Below are positions 8,244 to 16,253 of a DNA stretch of 48,988 nucleotides, in pieces. Made by a program: the position numbers and the translations under genes. A model generated the notes under the pieces. It worked only from the letters and a program-made list of their open reading frames with translations. It was not told where the DNA came from and did no database searches. Position 1 is the stretch's first letter. Every line of letters begins with the position of its first letter. The stretch comes from an uncultured Flavobacteriales bacterium (GTDB lineage: Bacteria; Bacteroidota; Bacteroidia; Flavobacteriales; UBA7312). The stretch lies in the NCBI GenBank assembly GCA_913041085.1, contig CAJWHN010000004.1, positions 1 through 48,988 of the forward strand, in the 5' to 3' direction.

Positions 8244-8789
8244 AAATCGAATTTAGCACTAAAACGGACTGTTAGTCCTATTTGTCCAAACAAGGAAGTC
8301 ACTTCGTATTTTTCATCAAGATAATTCAGTCTTTTTATTAAATCTACTCTAAAGAATTTGAGAATATTAGTTACTCCTATGCTTGCCTCAATATAGAGGT
8401 TGCCGTTAAGGATATGAGTAGTCGCTTTACCATTAGAGTCTGTAGGAAGTTGTAGTAAACTGTTATCCATATTAGGATTGTTGGTGTCAGTTAGTTTGCC
8501 TAATAGTGCCTTGACGCCTACGACTTCTCTTATCTTGAGGTGTTTAAGTTAGGGCAACTTGTTAAAGATAGCGTCTTTAAAAAAATGAGACCACCTTAGA
8601 CTAAGGTATTCATCATTTATAAACTCCATAAAATTCATGGTGTTAAAAGCCTCTTTTTGATAGCCTAAAGATTGATTAGCAGTAGGGATTTGTAACAATG
8701 GAAATGGTGCTTTGCCGTATAGAGTAGGAAGAACTTAACACTAAAAATAAGAGTAAAATGGTTTTGAAAGCTAATTGATGTTTTTTCAT
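8240..8789 (-). pseudogene. Decayed DUF5686-family outer-membrane protein gene (signal peptide plus C-terminal remnant)
   Basis: Read on the minus strand, this segment starts at 8789 with a plausible signal peptide (MKKHQLAFKTILLLFLVLSS). The frame then closes. From about 8722 another frame reads GKAPFPLLQI, ANQSLGYQKEAFNTMNF and FEF/HFF-type strands, through IREVVGVKALLG to the final strand [16 protein letters not shown]. This is the C-terminal beta-strand part of the DUF5686/carboxypeptidase-regulatory-like family of Bacteroidota. An in-frame TAA sits at 8549-8551, where the family has LPLLKKLK-like sequence. Full-length members have roughly 800 residues, so most of the gene has been deleted between the signal peptide and the C terminus. 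The segment therefore carries a large internal deletion, a frameshift and a nonsense codon. Confidence 0.8.
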
Positions 8790-8817
8790 TTAAAGGGCTT
8801 TGAGGGAGTCTATTTCA

Positions 8818-9597
8818 TCATTTCAAATGATTGGGTATTTCACAAATTGGTATGGGTATCATCTTGTGTTTATTAGATTTATTTAAGCGGTTGTAAATAT
8901 CTAAAACTTCTTGCTGACGTTCGTTTAAAGCATCAGTATTTCCTTCAAAACCCATAGCCCACTCTAGTTCTGGATAAGTTGCACCAATTTGGTCTTCATC
9001 TGATCTATTATCACCCCACAAACCATCGGTTGGTTCAGCTGTAAGTATAGAGTTTATTATGCCAATTTCTTTGCCGATTTCAAAAACTTCAGATTTTAGT
9101 AAATCTGCAATAGGACTTAAATCTACTCCGCCATCACCATATTTGGTGTAAAAACCAATGCCGAAATCTTCTACTTTATTGCCTGTTCCTGCCACTAAAT
9201 AATTATTGAGTTGTGCATGATAGTACAATGTGGTCATTCTTAGCCTAGCTCTAGAATTGACTAATGCCATTTGATGGCTATCCCCTTGATTATCTTTACC
9301 AACAGTTTGTTTAAAACAGTCGTAAGTTTCCCCCAAGTCAATACGTAAAGAAGATACCTTGTTAAAGTTTTCTTTTAGCCAATTTATATGCTCGTTGGCT
9401 CTGTTGACTTGATTAATTTCTTGGTGAATAGGCATTTCTAAGCATAAGACCTCTAGTCCTGTTTTGGCGGCTAAAGTTGAAGTTACTGCAGAGTCAATTC
9501 CACCTGAAACACCAACCACAAATCCTCTCGTCTTAGATTGTTTTGAGTAGTTCAAAAGCCAATCTGTGATGTAATTAACGCATTCTTTTGTTTGCAT
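8818..9597 (-). CDS. nadE: NH3-dependent NAD+ synthetase NadE
   Basis: This 259-residue enzyme catalyses the last step of NAD biosynthesis, the ATP-dependent amidation of nicotinate adenine dinucleotide using ammonia. The PP-loop SGGIDSA is at residues 31-37. Further family motifs are NSRARLRMTTLYYHA, GTGNKVEDFGIGFYTKYGDGGVD and EPTDGLW. No glutaminase (carbon-nitrogen hydrolase) domain is present, so it is the short ammonia-dependent form. It is transcribed away from gldB with a 35-base gap that contains both promoters. A TACCTTTG box lies eight bases before the ATG. Confidence 0.95.
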   Translation of the reverse strand: MQTKECVNYITDWLLNYSKQSKTRGFVVGVSGGIDSAVTSTLAAKTGLEVLCLEMPIHQEINQVNRANEHINWLKENFNKVSSLRIDLGETYDCFKQTVGKDNQGDSHQMALVNSRARLRMTTLYYHAQLNNYLVAGTGNKVEDFGIGFYTKYGDGGVDLSPIADLLKSEVFEIGKEIGIINSILTAEPTDGLWGDNRSDEDQIGATYPELEWAMGFEGNTDALNERQQEVLDIYNRLNKSNKHKMIPIPICEIPNHLK

Positions 9598-9604
9598 AGC
9601 AGTA

Positions 9605-9612
9605 CAAAGGTA
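9605..9612 (-). promoter_or_regulatory. -7 promoter element for nadE, predicted leaderless
   Basis: On the minus strand the sequence is TACCTTTG, an exact TAnnTTTG, with its final G eight bases before the A of the nadE ATG (9597). This predicts a transcript with an extremely short or no leader. Confidence 0.55.
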
Positions 9613-9620
9613 ATAAATCG

Positions 9621-9628
9621 TAATTTTA
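9621..9628 (+). promoter_or_regulatory. Possible -7 element for gldB
   Basis: TAATTTTA differs from TAnnTTTG only in the last base and ends five bases before the gldB ATG. It is weaker than the others, but gldB needs a promoter in this 35-base divergent gap. Confidence 0.35.
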
Positions 9629-9632
9629 CATC

Positions 9633-10601
9633 ATGAAAAAAAACATCTATTATTTAGTCTTTATTTCACTTTTTCTATTCATGTCTTGTGATCACGATGA
9701 ATCCGCCAATTTTGAGATTGAAGTGAAACGCTTGGATACGATTTATACGACTGACCCCTTTAATGCTTCTTATGATGATTATGCTGATGAGTACGGCTAC
9801 TTTTGGGAGGTTTATAGTCAAAATGTGATTTTTTTACCTGCCGAATCATTTGCCGATTCTTTGAGTGCCTTTCAGCAAGAACAAGATTTTGCTAAGCCCT
9901 ATCAAGATGTAATTAATCAATACCAAGATTTTAGTTCTCATCACAAGAAATTGTCAAGAGCTTTTTATCATTATTATATGGCATTTCTAAATAAAACAAT
10001 TCCGACAATTGTTACTTTTTTTGGAGGCTTTAATTATATCGCTATTGCTACGGATAGTTCTTTAGGAATTGGCTTAGAGATGTTTTTAGGTAATGATAAT
10101 TACTATTCCAATTTGATTCATAAATTTCCAAAATATATGCATCATCAATTTCAGTCAGAATATTTAACTTCTGTTGCTGTCAATGGTTGGTTAGAGGCTG
10201 AATTTCCTGCACCTTTTGATGATTTTCTTACTCAAATGATTCATTATGGAAAAATAAAATATGCGCTTAATGAATTTTTAGTCGATGCTCCACATCATAT
10301 TACAATGGGCTTTACACAGAAGCAAATGGAGTGGTGTGAAAACAGTGAATTTTCAATATGGAAATTCTTCATTGAAGAAGGCTTGCTCTACACCAAGGAT
10401 CAATTTATGATTAGTAAATACATGAATCCTGCTCCTTATTCCAAGGGTATGCCCCATGAATCGCCAGGACAAGTTGCAGTTTGGGTAGGCTGGAATATCG
10501 TTAATGAGTTTATGCAAAACAATACTGAAGTTACCATTTCAGAGTTATTTCAAATAAAGGACGCCCAATACATTTTAAATCAATCTAAATACAAACCATA
10601 A
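9633..10601 (+). CDS. gldB: Gliding motility lipoprotein GldB
   Basis: This 322-residue lipoprotein has a signal peptide ending in the lipobox LFMSC (Cys19). The mature protein begins with an EIEVKRLDTI strand and contains the family features YMAFLNKTIPTIVTFFGGFNY and GIGLEMFLGNDN, with GMPHESPGQVAVWVGWNIV near the end. GldB is required for gliding in Flavobacterium johnsoniae and is found across Flavobacteriia; its biochemical role is not settled. The assignment is strongly supported by gldC starting in the last base of its stop codon (TAATG). Confidence 0.92.
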   Translation: MKKNIYYLVFISLFLFMSCDHDESANFEIEVKRLDTIYTTDPFNASYDDYADEYGYFWEVYSQNVIFLPAESFADSLSAFQQEQDFAKPYQDVINQYQDFSSHHKKLSRAFYHYYMAFLNKTIPTIVTFFGGFNYIAIATDSSLGIGLEMFLGNDNYYSNLIHKFPKYMHHQFQSEYLTSVAVNGWLEAEFPAPFDDFLTQMIHYGKIKYALNEFLVDAPHHITMGFTQKQMEWCENSEFSIWKFFIEEGLLYTKDQFMISKYMNPAPYSKGMPHESPGQVAVWVGWNIVNEFMQNNTEVTISELFQIKDAQYILNQSKYKP

Positions 10602-10927
10602 TGAGTGCTAAAGAATCTCAAATTAAAATAAACGTACAATTAGACGACAATAATATTCCTGAAAAACTTTTTTGGGAAGCCTCCGATGGAGGTCAGGATT
10701 TAAGCGAGTGTAAAGCGGCCTTTTTGTCTTTTTGGGACAATAAATCTAAAGATACTTTGCGCATAGATTTATGGACTAAAGAAATGCGAACCGATGAGAT
10801 GAAACACTTTTTTCATCAGACCTTAGTGTCTATGGCAGACACTTTAGAAAGAGCAACTAATGAGGATAAAATAGCAGCCGATATGCGTGACTTTTGTCAC
10901 CATTTTGCCGAAAAATTATTACGCTGA
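10601..10927 (+). CDS. gldC: Gliding motility protein GldC
   Basis: This 108-residue soluble protein begins with an [20 protein letters not shown] segment and continues with [22 protein letters not shown] and [11 protein letters not shown]. These match the GldC family, which always follows gldB in flavobacteria and aids gliding without being absolutely required. No signal peptide or membrane helix is visible. The stop lies nine bases inside the 3' end of the convergent engB gene. Confidence 0.92.
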   Translation: MSAKESQIKINVQLDDNNIPEKLFWEASDGGQDLSECKAAFLSFWDNKSKDTLRIDLWTKEMRTDEMKHFFHQTLVSMADTLERATNEDKIAADMRDFCHHFAEKLLR

Positions 10928-11524
10928 TTTAAAAAGCTCGTTAGTATTTGCGATGAAAGTTAAAATATCTTCTTTACCATTCTTTTTAGTGGCCGAGCTT
11001 AAAAATATTTGAGGGAGTTCTTCCCAGCTTTTGAGTAATTCTTTCTTGTAGTTAATCAGATTTTCTGCGCTTTCTTTTTTAGACAGTTTGTCTTGCTTAG
11101 TGAAGCAGATTACAAAAGGAATGCCATTTTCGCCTAACCATTGCATAAATTCTAAATCAATAGCTTGTTGTTTAAGGCGAGAGTCCAAGAGGACAAACAG
11201 ACACATTAAATTTTCTCGTTTTAGTAAATACTTTTTGATAAACTGAGCAAACTCAAAGCGTTGAGTTTTGGATACTCCAGCATAACCGTATCCCGGCAAA
11301 TCTACTAGATACCAAAGTTTATTTATTAGAAAGTGATTGATAAGCTGAGTCTTTCCTGGTTTGCCTGAAACTTTAGCTAAACTTTTTCTCTCTGTTAGCA
11401 TATTAATTAGAGAAGACTTGCCCACATTGGAGCGTCCAATAAAAGCATATTCGGGCATATCAGCTTTAGGACATTTTTTAATATCTGTATTACTGATAAT
11501 AAACTCAGCTTGTTTGATGCGCAT
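10919..11524 (-). CDS. engB: Ribosome biogenesis GTP-binding protein YihA/EngB
   Basis: This 201-residue Ras-like GTPase is involved in large ribosomal subunit assembly and is essential in many bacteria. The G1 loop GRSNVGKSS is at residues 30-38, G3 is [11 protein letters not shown]4 is TKQDK and G5 is SSATK. The length is typical. The 3' end overlaps convergent gldC by nine bases. It starts seven bases after the alpha/beta hydrolase stop, so the two are probably one transcript. Confidence 0.95.
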   Translation of the reverse strand: MRIKQAEFIISNTDIKKCPKADMPEYAFIGRSNVGKSSLINMLTERKSLAKVSGKPGKTQLINHFLINKLWYLVDLPGYGYAGVSKTQRFEFAQFIKKYLLKRENLMCLFVLLDSRLKQQAIDLEFMQWLGENGIPFVICFTKQDKLSKKESAENLINYKKELLKSWEELPQIFLSSATKKNGKEDILTFIANTNELFKSA

Positions 11525-11531
11525 CTTAAAT

Positions 11532-12296
11532 TTATTTGATATTGGCGTTCAGCCAACTACAAAGAATTTTAGAAAATTCTTCTGGATGTTCCCACATGGG
11601 TGAATGACCACATTTATCGATCCAATACAAATCCGAACGTTGGAAAAGACTATGAAATTCTTCGGCAACTTCAGGAGGTGTTACACTATCTTGTTTACCC
11701 CAAACTAAACATACAGGAAAGTCTAAATGAGGAATGTCACTACTCATATTATGACGTATAGCCGATTTGGCCATTGTCAGTAAACGAATCACAGAATTTC
11801 TATTATTGGCAATCTCAAAAACAGTATCAACTAAAGCCTTTGTTGCCATTTTAGGGTCGTAAAAAACTTCTTCTGTTTTTTTGCGAATATAGTCGTAGTC
11901 GCCTCGTCTTGGGAAGGTGTCGCCCATTGAGTTTTCATACAGACCAGAACTTCCTGTTAGTACTAAGCCGTCAACCATTTCAGGGTGATCTTTGGCGTAT
12001 ACTAAAGAGATATGTCCGCCTAAAGAATTGCCAAATAAAGTGACTTTATCAAGCCCTTTAAATTTTAAAAACTCGTGGATATAATCTGAAAAATGTTTGA
12101 TGCTAGTTTTAAGGATAGGTTTTTCAAAAAGTGGTAGAACTGGGCCAATCACTTTGTATCCATTAGAAGCAAGTTTTGGAATAACTTTTTCAAAATTATC
12201 TAAACCTCCCATCAAACCATGTAACAAAACAATTACGGGACCTTCTCCAACCTCTATGTATTCATAGCCCTTTTCTTTAATTGTTTCTAAAACCAT
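11532..12296 (-). CDS. Alpha/beta-fold hydrolase
   Basis: This 254-residue enzyme has the alpha/beta hydrolase fold. The oxyanion-hole motif LLHGLMG is at residues 24-30 and the nucleophile elbow GNSLGG has Ser91. The likely acid is the Asp of [11 protein letters not shown], and the catalytic His is in [13 protein letters not shown] near the C terminus. There is no signal peptide, so it is probably cytoplasmic. The substrate is unknown. It is divergent from mraZ and upstream of engB, a common neighbourhood in Flavobacteriia. Confidence 0.88.
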   Translation of the reverse strand: MVLETIKEKGYEYIEVGEGPVIVLLHGLMGGLDNFEKVIPKLASNGYKVIGPVLPLFEKPILKTSIKHFSDYIHEFLKFKGLDKVTLFGNSLGGHISLVYAKDHPEMVDGLVLTGSSGLYENSMGDTFPRRGDYDYIRKKTEEVFYDPKMATKALVDTVFEIANNRNSVIRLLTMAKSAIRHNMSSDIPHLDFPVCLVWGKQDSVTPPEVAEEFHSLFQRSDLYWIDKCGHSPMWEHPEEFSKILCSWLNANIK

Positions 12297-12313
12297 TCAG
12301 ATTAAATTTTTCA

Positions 12314-12321
12314 CAAAAATA
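12314..12321 (-). promoter_or_regulatory. -7 promoter element for the hydrolase-engB unit
   Basis: The minus strand reads TATTTTTG (TAnnTTTG), ending 17 bases upstream of the hydrolase ATG. The box lies back to back with the mraZ control region. Confidence 0.5.
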
Positions 12322-12383
12322 CGTAAAAAAATCATCTCAATTCCAAATAGATTTTAAACCAAGAAAATAGGTGTAATTAGAGA

Positions 12384-12431
12384 AAAGTGTCACGAGTTAT
12401 CAACAAAGTGGTAAAAAGTGGTAAAAAGTGG
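12384..12431 (+). promoter_or_regulatory. MraZ-type operator: tandem AAAGTGG boxes upstream of mraZ
   Basis: AAAGTGG occurs at 12405-12411, 12415-12421 and 12425-12431, three identical copies with a three-base spacer (TAA twice), so a strict 10-base period. A further AAAGTGT lies at 12384-12390. Published MraZ sites are repeats on a 10-base period: TGGG-type boxes in E. coli and AAAGTG(T/G)-N3 in Mycoplasma (recalled knowledge). The array sits about 13-60 bases upstream of the -7 element, overlapping the -33 region, where binding would be expected to interfere with RNA polymerase. Confidence 0.8.
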
Positions 12432-12443
12432 AGTAAAATTGCA

Positions 12444-12451
12444 TATATTTA
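12444..12451 (+). promoter_or_regulatory. Candidate -7 element of the dcw operon
   Basis: TATATTTA is one mismatch from TAnnTTTG and lies 20 bases before the mraZ ATG, directly downstream of the AAAGTGG array. It is the only good promoter candidate seen before the 15.6-kb operon. Confidence 0.45.
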
Positions 12452-12470
12452 CGGCTTACATACGATTTTG

Positions 12471-12932
12471 ATGATAAACTTAATTGGGACATATGAATGC
12501 AAGATTGACGCTAAAGGTAGGATTATGCTACCTGCAGTCTTGAAAAAACAGCTGTCTCCTATCATAGGAGAGGGCTTTGTTTTGAAGCGATCTGTGTTTA
12601 GTAGTTGCCTTGAAATACATCCTATGAGCGAATGGAATGTCTTGATGTCTGAGGTAAATAAGTTGAATCGATTTGTAAAGAAAAATAATGACTTCATACG
12701 TCTTTTTACTGCTGGTGTCAAAATGTTAGAAACGGATTCTAATGCTCGACTTCAAATTCCAAAGGATCTAATCAGTTTTGCTAACATTTCAAAAAATGTA
12801 GTCATTTCTTGTTCAGTCAATATGATTGAGGTTTGGGATAAAGATCAATACGAGCAAGTTTTAAAAGATGCTACTTCTGATTTTGCAGATTTAGCAGAGG
12901 AAGTAATGGGCAACATCGAAAAAGAAGACTAA
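12471..12932 (+). CDS. mraZ: Transcriptional regulator MraZ
   Basis: This 153-residue protein contains two SpoVT/AbrB-like domains. The first is INLIGTYECKIDAKGRIMLP and the second is TDSNARLQIPKDL; the repeated DxxxRxxxP pattern is the MraZ hallmark. It forms ring-shaped oligomers that bind repeated boxes upstream of its own gene and control the dcw operon. Start ATG 12471 matches the family N terminus. An upstream in-frame GTG at 12387 would add 28 residues encoded by the operator and promoter. It is first gene of the cluster and its stop overlaps the rsmH ATG. Confidence 0.95.
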   Translation: MINLIGTYECKIDAKGRIMLPAVLKKQLSPIIGEGFVLKRSVFSSCLEIHPMSEWNVLMSEVNKLNRFVKKNNDFIRLFTAGVKMLETDSNARLQIPKDLISFANISKNVVISCSVNMIEVWDKDQYEQVLKDATSDFADLAEEVMGNIEKED

Positions 12933-13828
12933 TGGGATATCACGAGGCAGTTTTATTAGATGAATCAATAGCTGGCCTTTCTATTCAACCTAACGGTATC
13001 TATGTTGATGTCACTTTTGGCGGTGGCGGTCATTCCAAATCTATACTACAAAAACTAGAAAATGGCAAGCTCTTTGCCTTTGACCAAGATAGCGATGCAC
13101 AACAAAATTGTGTTGATGATACTCGCCTAGTTTTAATTGCTCAGAACTTTAGGTTTATCAAAAAGTTTTTGCGTTTGGAAGGTATCCATGAAGTTGATGG
13201 TATTCTTGCGGATTTGGGTGTTTCTTCACATCAATTTGATACTGTAGATCGTGGATTTTCAATTCGAGAAAACGGTGATTTGGATATGCGAATGAATAGA
13301 GAGCAAGAACTGTCTGCCAAAACCGTAGTAAACGACTATGAATATAACGAATTAAGTCGGATTTTTAGAAAGTTTGGTGAACTAAACAATGCTTATGCTT
13401 TAGCAAAATCTATAGTTAATTACAGAGAAGAAAAGGTTATTTCAACGACTGAGGACTTGAAAGACGCTGTAAAAGAGCATGTGCCTCCACACAAGAAAAA
13501 TAAAATATTAGCTCAACTTTTTCAAGCAATTCGTATTGAAGTCAATGATGAAATGAACGCTTTAAAAGATATGCTAAGTCAGTCTGTTGATTTGCTTAAA
13601 AAAGGCGGTAGGTTATCTGTGATATCCTACCATTCTTTAGAAGATAGATTGGTGAAAAACCTCATAAAGTCAGGCAATTTCGAAGGAGAAATAGAAAAGG
13701 ATTTTTATGGTATTCCTAAGCTTGTTCTAAATTCTATTAATAGAAAACCCATCACTGCAACACAAGAAGAATTAGATAGTAATCCACGCTCTAGAAGTGC
13801 AAAATTAAGAGTAGGTCAAAAGGTATGA
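12932..13828 (+). CDS. rsmH: 16S rRNA (cytosine1402-N4)-methyltransferase RsmH
   Basis: This 298-residue SAM-dependent enzyme (formerly MraW) N4-methylates C1402 of 16S rRNA in the P site. It begins YHEAVLLDES, followed by VDVTFGGGGHS (SAM loop, about residues 25-35), ILADLGVSSHQFD, the RGFSIRENGDLDMRM segment, and ISYHSLEDRLVK near the C terminus. The length is typical. It overlaps mraZ by one base and ftsL by four (ATGA), in the standard dcw order. Confidence 0.96.
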   Translation: MGYHEAVLLDESIAGLSIQPNGIYVDVTFGGGGHSKSILQKLENGKLFAFDQDSDAQQNCVDDTRLVLIAQNFRFIKKFLRLEGIHEVDGILADLGVSSHQFDTVDRGFSIRENGDLDMRMNREQELSAKTVVNDYEYNELSRIFRKFGELNNAYALAKSIVNYREEKVISTTEDLKDAVKEHVPPHKKNKILAQLFQAIRIEVNDEMNALKDMLSQSVDLLKKGGRLSVISYHSLEDRLVKNLIKSGNFEGEIEKDFYGIPKLVLNSINRKPITATQEELDSNPRSRSAKLRVGQKV

Positions 13829-14169
13829 AGGATTTAAAACACACATATCAGCCTAAGAAAGGGTTTCAAAACGGACTTTCCGATTTATTGAGTGGCAAAG
13901 TTCTTGAAAAAGGCTTGTTTGAGTTATTGCCTTTCTCTCTTTATATCTGTTTGCTCATAGTGTTTTACATCAATAATTCATACCTAGCCGAAGGTTATGT
14001 AAGAACAATTTCATCTTTAGAAAGAGAGCTCAAAGACCTACGTTCAGAATACATTACAACTAAGTCTTTACTGATGTTTCAAAGTAAGCAAACCGAAGTT
14101 CAATCTTTAGTGGCTAGTCAAGGACTACAACAAAGTGATTCTCAACCTTTTATAATTCATGCTAACTAA
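13825..14169 (+). CDS. ftsL: FtsL-like cell division protein
   Basis: This 114-residue protein has a basic cytoplasmic N terminus, one transmembrane helix (about residues 37-51, LPFSLYICLLIVFYI) and a periplasmic coiled-coil-like segment rich in Glu, Leu and Lys. Sequence identity to proteobacterial FtsL is not visible. Its position between rsmH and ftsI, its topology and its size match the FtsL-like proteins of Bacteroidota, which should join FtsB/FtsQ-type divisome complexes. The ATG overlaps the rsmH stop and its own stop overlaps the ftsI start. Confidence 0.85.
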   Translation: MKDLKHTYQPKKGFQNGLSDLLSGKVLEKGLFELLPFSLYICLLIVFYINNSYLAEGYVRTISSLERELKDLRSEYITTKSLLMFQSKQTEVQSLVASQGLQQSDSQPFIIHAN

Positions 14170-16253
14170 TGAAACACTCTAAAAACATAAAAAGACGAGC
14201 AGTTGCTATATACCTTTTTATGATTTTGTTGGCGCTTGTTATTATCATCCAACCACTATATACTCAGATTTTTGAGTCACATTTATACAATACTGAGAAT
14301 TACAATGTCACACGAACTGTCACAGTTCCAGCATCAAGAGGTAACATTTATTCTGATGATTTATCGCTTTTAGCGACTTCAATACCTGAATATGAGATAC
14401 GTTGGGATGCTAAACAAGTCGATAAAGAATTATTTCTAGATGAGGTTGAAGAGTTATCATCTAAATTATCGGAGCTTTTTAATGATAAACCAGCCTCAGA
14501 TTATTTCGATTATTTAAGAAAAGTATGGGCTAAACAGAGTCGCTATGCTCTAATAAAAAGAAAAGTAAACTACAATCAACTTAAGTTATTAAAGCAGTTT
14601 CCAATTTTTAGTGAAGGCAGATATAAAGGAGGTTTTCAGTATAAGCAATTGAATATACGTCAAAAGCCATTTCAACAGTTGGCAGGTAGAACCATAGGTT
14701 ATCATAAAAAACAATCCAAGTCGGTTGGTATCGAAGGTGCTTTTAATTATGATTTGAAAGGTAAAAATGGCGAGAGATTAGAACATAGATTGGCAGGTAA
14801 TGAATGGATGCCTATTCGAGAAAGAGAGTCCTTTCCTGGCAAAGATGTGATTACTACCATTGATATTCGTTTTCAAGATATTGCACATCAAGCCCTCGAG
14901 GACAGGTTGTATTTTCATGATGCAGACTTTGGCACTACAATACTTATGGAAGTAGCTACTGGCGAAATTAAGTCAATTGTAAACCTCAAAAAAGTCGATG
15001 AAGATAAGTATGTTGAATTTTACAATTTTGCTATCGGAAGAAGTATTGAGCCAGGCTCTACTTTTAAGTTAGCCTCTGTCATTGCAGGACTTGAAGATGG
15101 TTTTCTACAGTTGGACGATTCTGTAAATACAACAGGGGGGAAACATAGCTTTTATGATAGAGTTATGCGTGATTCTAAAAAAGGTGGCTATGGTGTTATT
15201 TCTTTAGAGGAATCATTTACTAAGTCTTCTAATGTCGGAATTTCAAAACTTATCAATAAACACTATAAAGCCAAGCCTTCGCAATTCGTAGATAGACTTT
15301 ATAGCATGGGAATTAATGAGCCACTTGGCATTGCATTATCTGGAGAGGCTAAGCCTGCTATAAGACATCCTAAACAATCTTCCAATTGGTCTGGAACTAC
15401 TTTGCCTTGGATGTCTATTGGTTACGGAATAAAAATGACGCCATTACAAATTCTAAGTTTTTATGCCGCTATCGCTAATGACGGACAGCGTATGAAACCA
15501 CTTTTTGTAAAGTCTATAATGGCAAATGGTATAACAGAAAAAAACTATAATCCTGAAGTTTTAAACCCATCTATTTGCTCTATGACTACCATTAAAAAAG
15601 TTAAGCAAATGCTAGAAGATGTAGTGGAAGATGGGACTGCTAAAAGCATTAAATCTAAGCAGTATAAAATAGCGGGTAAAACAGGTACAGCTCAATTGAT
15701 AGTTGATGGGGGGTACGACAACCAAAGACACCTAGCATCATTTGTGGGGTACTTTCCTGCAGACAATCCTAAATATGCTTGTATAGTGATGATTAATGAC
15801 CCCCAAGAAAACGGTAGTTATGGTGGTGATGTTGCAGCACCTGTTTTTAGAACAATTTCTGATTATGTAATGAATACGGACTTAAGTCTACAATCTACAG
15901 ATACTATCGAAAAGCGACAAATTCCAGTTTCTAAAGATGGCTTTAAGAGGCACTTGGCTAATATCTTCAATACTTTTGATGTACCAACTTCTAGCGATGA
16001 CGATAGAGCGCAATGGGTTCTTACTAAATCCCAAAAAGAACAGGTAAAACTCCAAACAAGAAATATCACGAGAGATTTAGAAAAAAATAAAATGCCCAAC
16101 ATAAAAGGTATGGGCTTAAATGATGTGTTGTTTTTATTAGAAAATTATGGTTTGAATATCAGCTATTCAGGTCGTGGTAGTGTTAAAGAGCAATCCATCA
16201 ATAAAGGAGAAAACATAAGAAAAGGACAAAATTTAACCATTGTACTTTCATGA
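14169..16253 (+). CDS. ftsI: Penicillin-binding protein FtsI/Pbp3 with C-terminal PASTA domain
   Basis: This 694-residue septal transpeptidase is anchored by an N-terminal helix (about residues 12-30). A dimerisation domain follows (VPASRGNIYSDD). The transpeptidase domain has catalytic SxxK at Ser297-Lys300 (GSTFK), SxN at 353-355 (SSN) and KTGT at 504-507. A single PASTA domain occupies the last ~60 residues (MPNIKGMGLNDVLFLLE onward). It crosslinks septal peptidoglycan together with FtsW, encoded downstream. It overlaps both neighbours by 1-4 bases. A C-terminal PASTA domain is usual for the SpoVD/FtsI-like enzymes of Bacteroidota. Confidence 0.95.
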   Translation: MKHSKNIKRRAVAIYLFMILLALVIIIQPLYTQIFESHLYNTENYNVTRTVTVPASRGNIYSDDLSLLATSIPEYEIRWDAKQVDKELFLDEVEELSSKLSELFNDKPASDYFDYLRKVWAKQSRYALIKRKVNYNQLKLLKQFPIFSEGRYKGGFQYKQLNIRQKPFQQLAGRTIGYHKKQSKSVGIEGAFNYDLKGKNGERLEHRLAGNEWMPIRERESFPGKDVITTIDIRFQDIAHQALEDRLYFHDADFGTTILMEVATGEIKSIVNLKKVDEDKYVEFYNFAIGRSIEPGSTFKLASVIAGLEDGFLQLDDSVNTTGGKHSFYDRVMRDSKKGGYGVISLEESFTKSSNVGISKLINKHYKAKPSQFVDRLYSMGINEPLGIALSGEAKPAIRHPKQSSNWSGTTLPWMSIGYGIKMTPLQILSFYAAIANDGQRMKPLFVKSIMANGITEKNYNPEVLNPSICSMTTIKKVKQMLEDVVEDGTAKSIKSKQYKIAGKTGTAQLIVDGGYDNQRHLASFVGYFPADNPKYACIVMINDPQENGSYGGDVAAPVFRTISDYVMNTDLSLQSTDTIEKRQIPVSKDGFKRHLANIFNTFDVPTSSDDDRAQWVLTKSQKEQVKLQTRNITRDLEKNKMPNIKGMGLNDVLFLLENYGLNISYSGRGSVKEQSINKGENIRKGQNLTIVLS

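Noticed and set aside
12387-12470. An N-terminal extension of MraZ from the GTG at 12387.
   Set aside because: The extension is encoded by the operator repeats and promoter and is not part of the MraZ fold.
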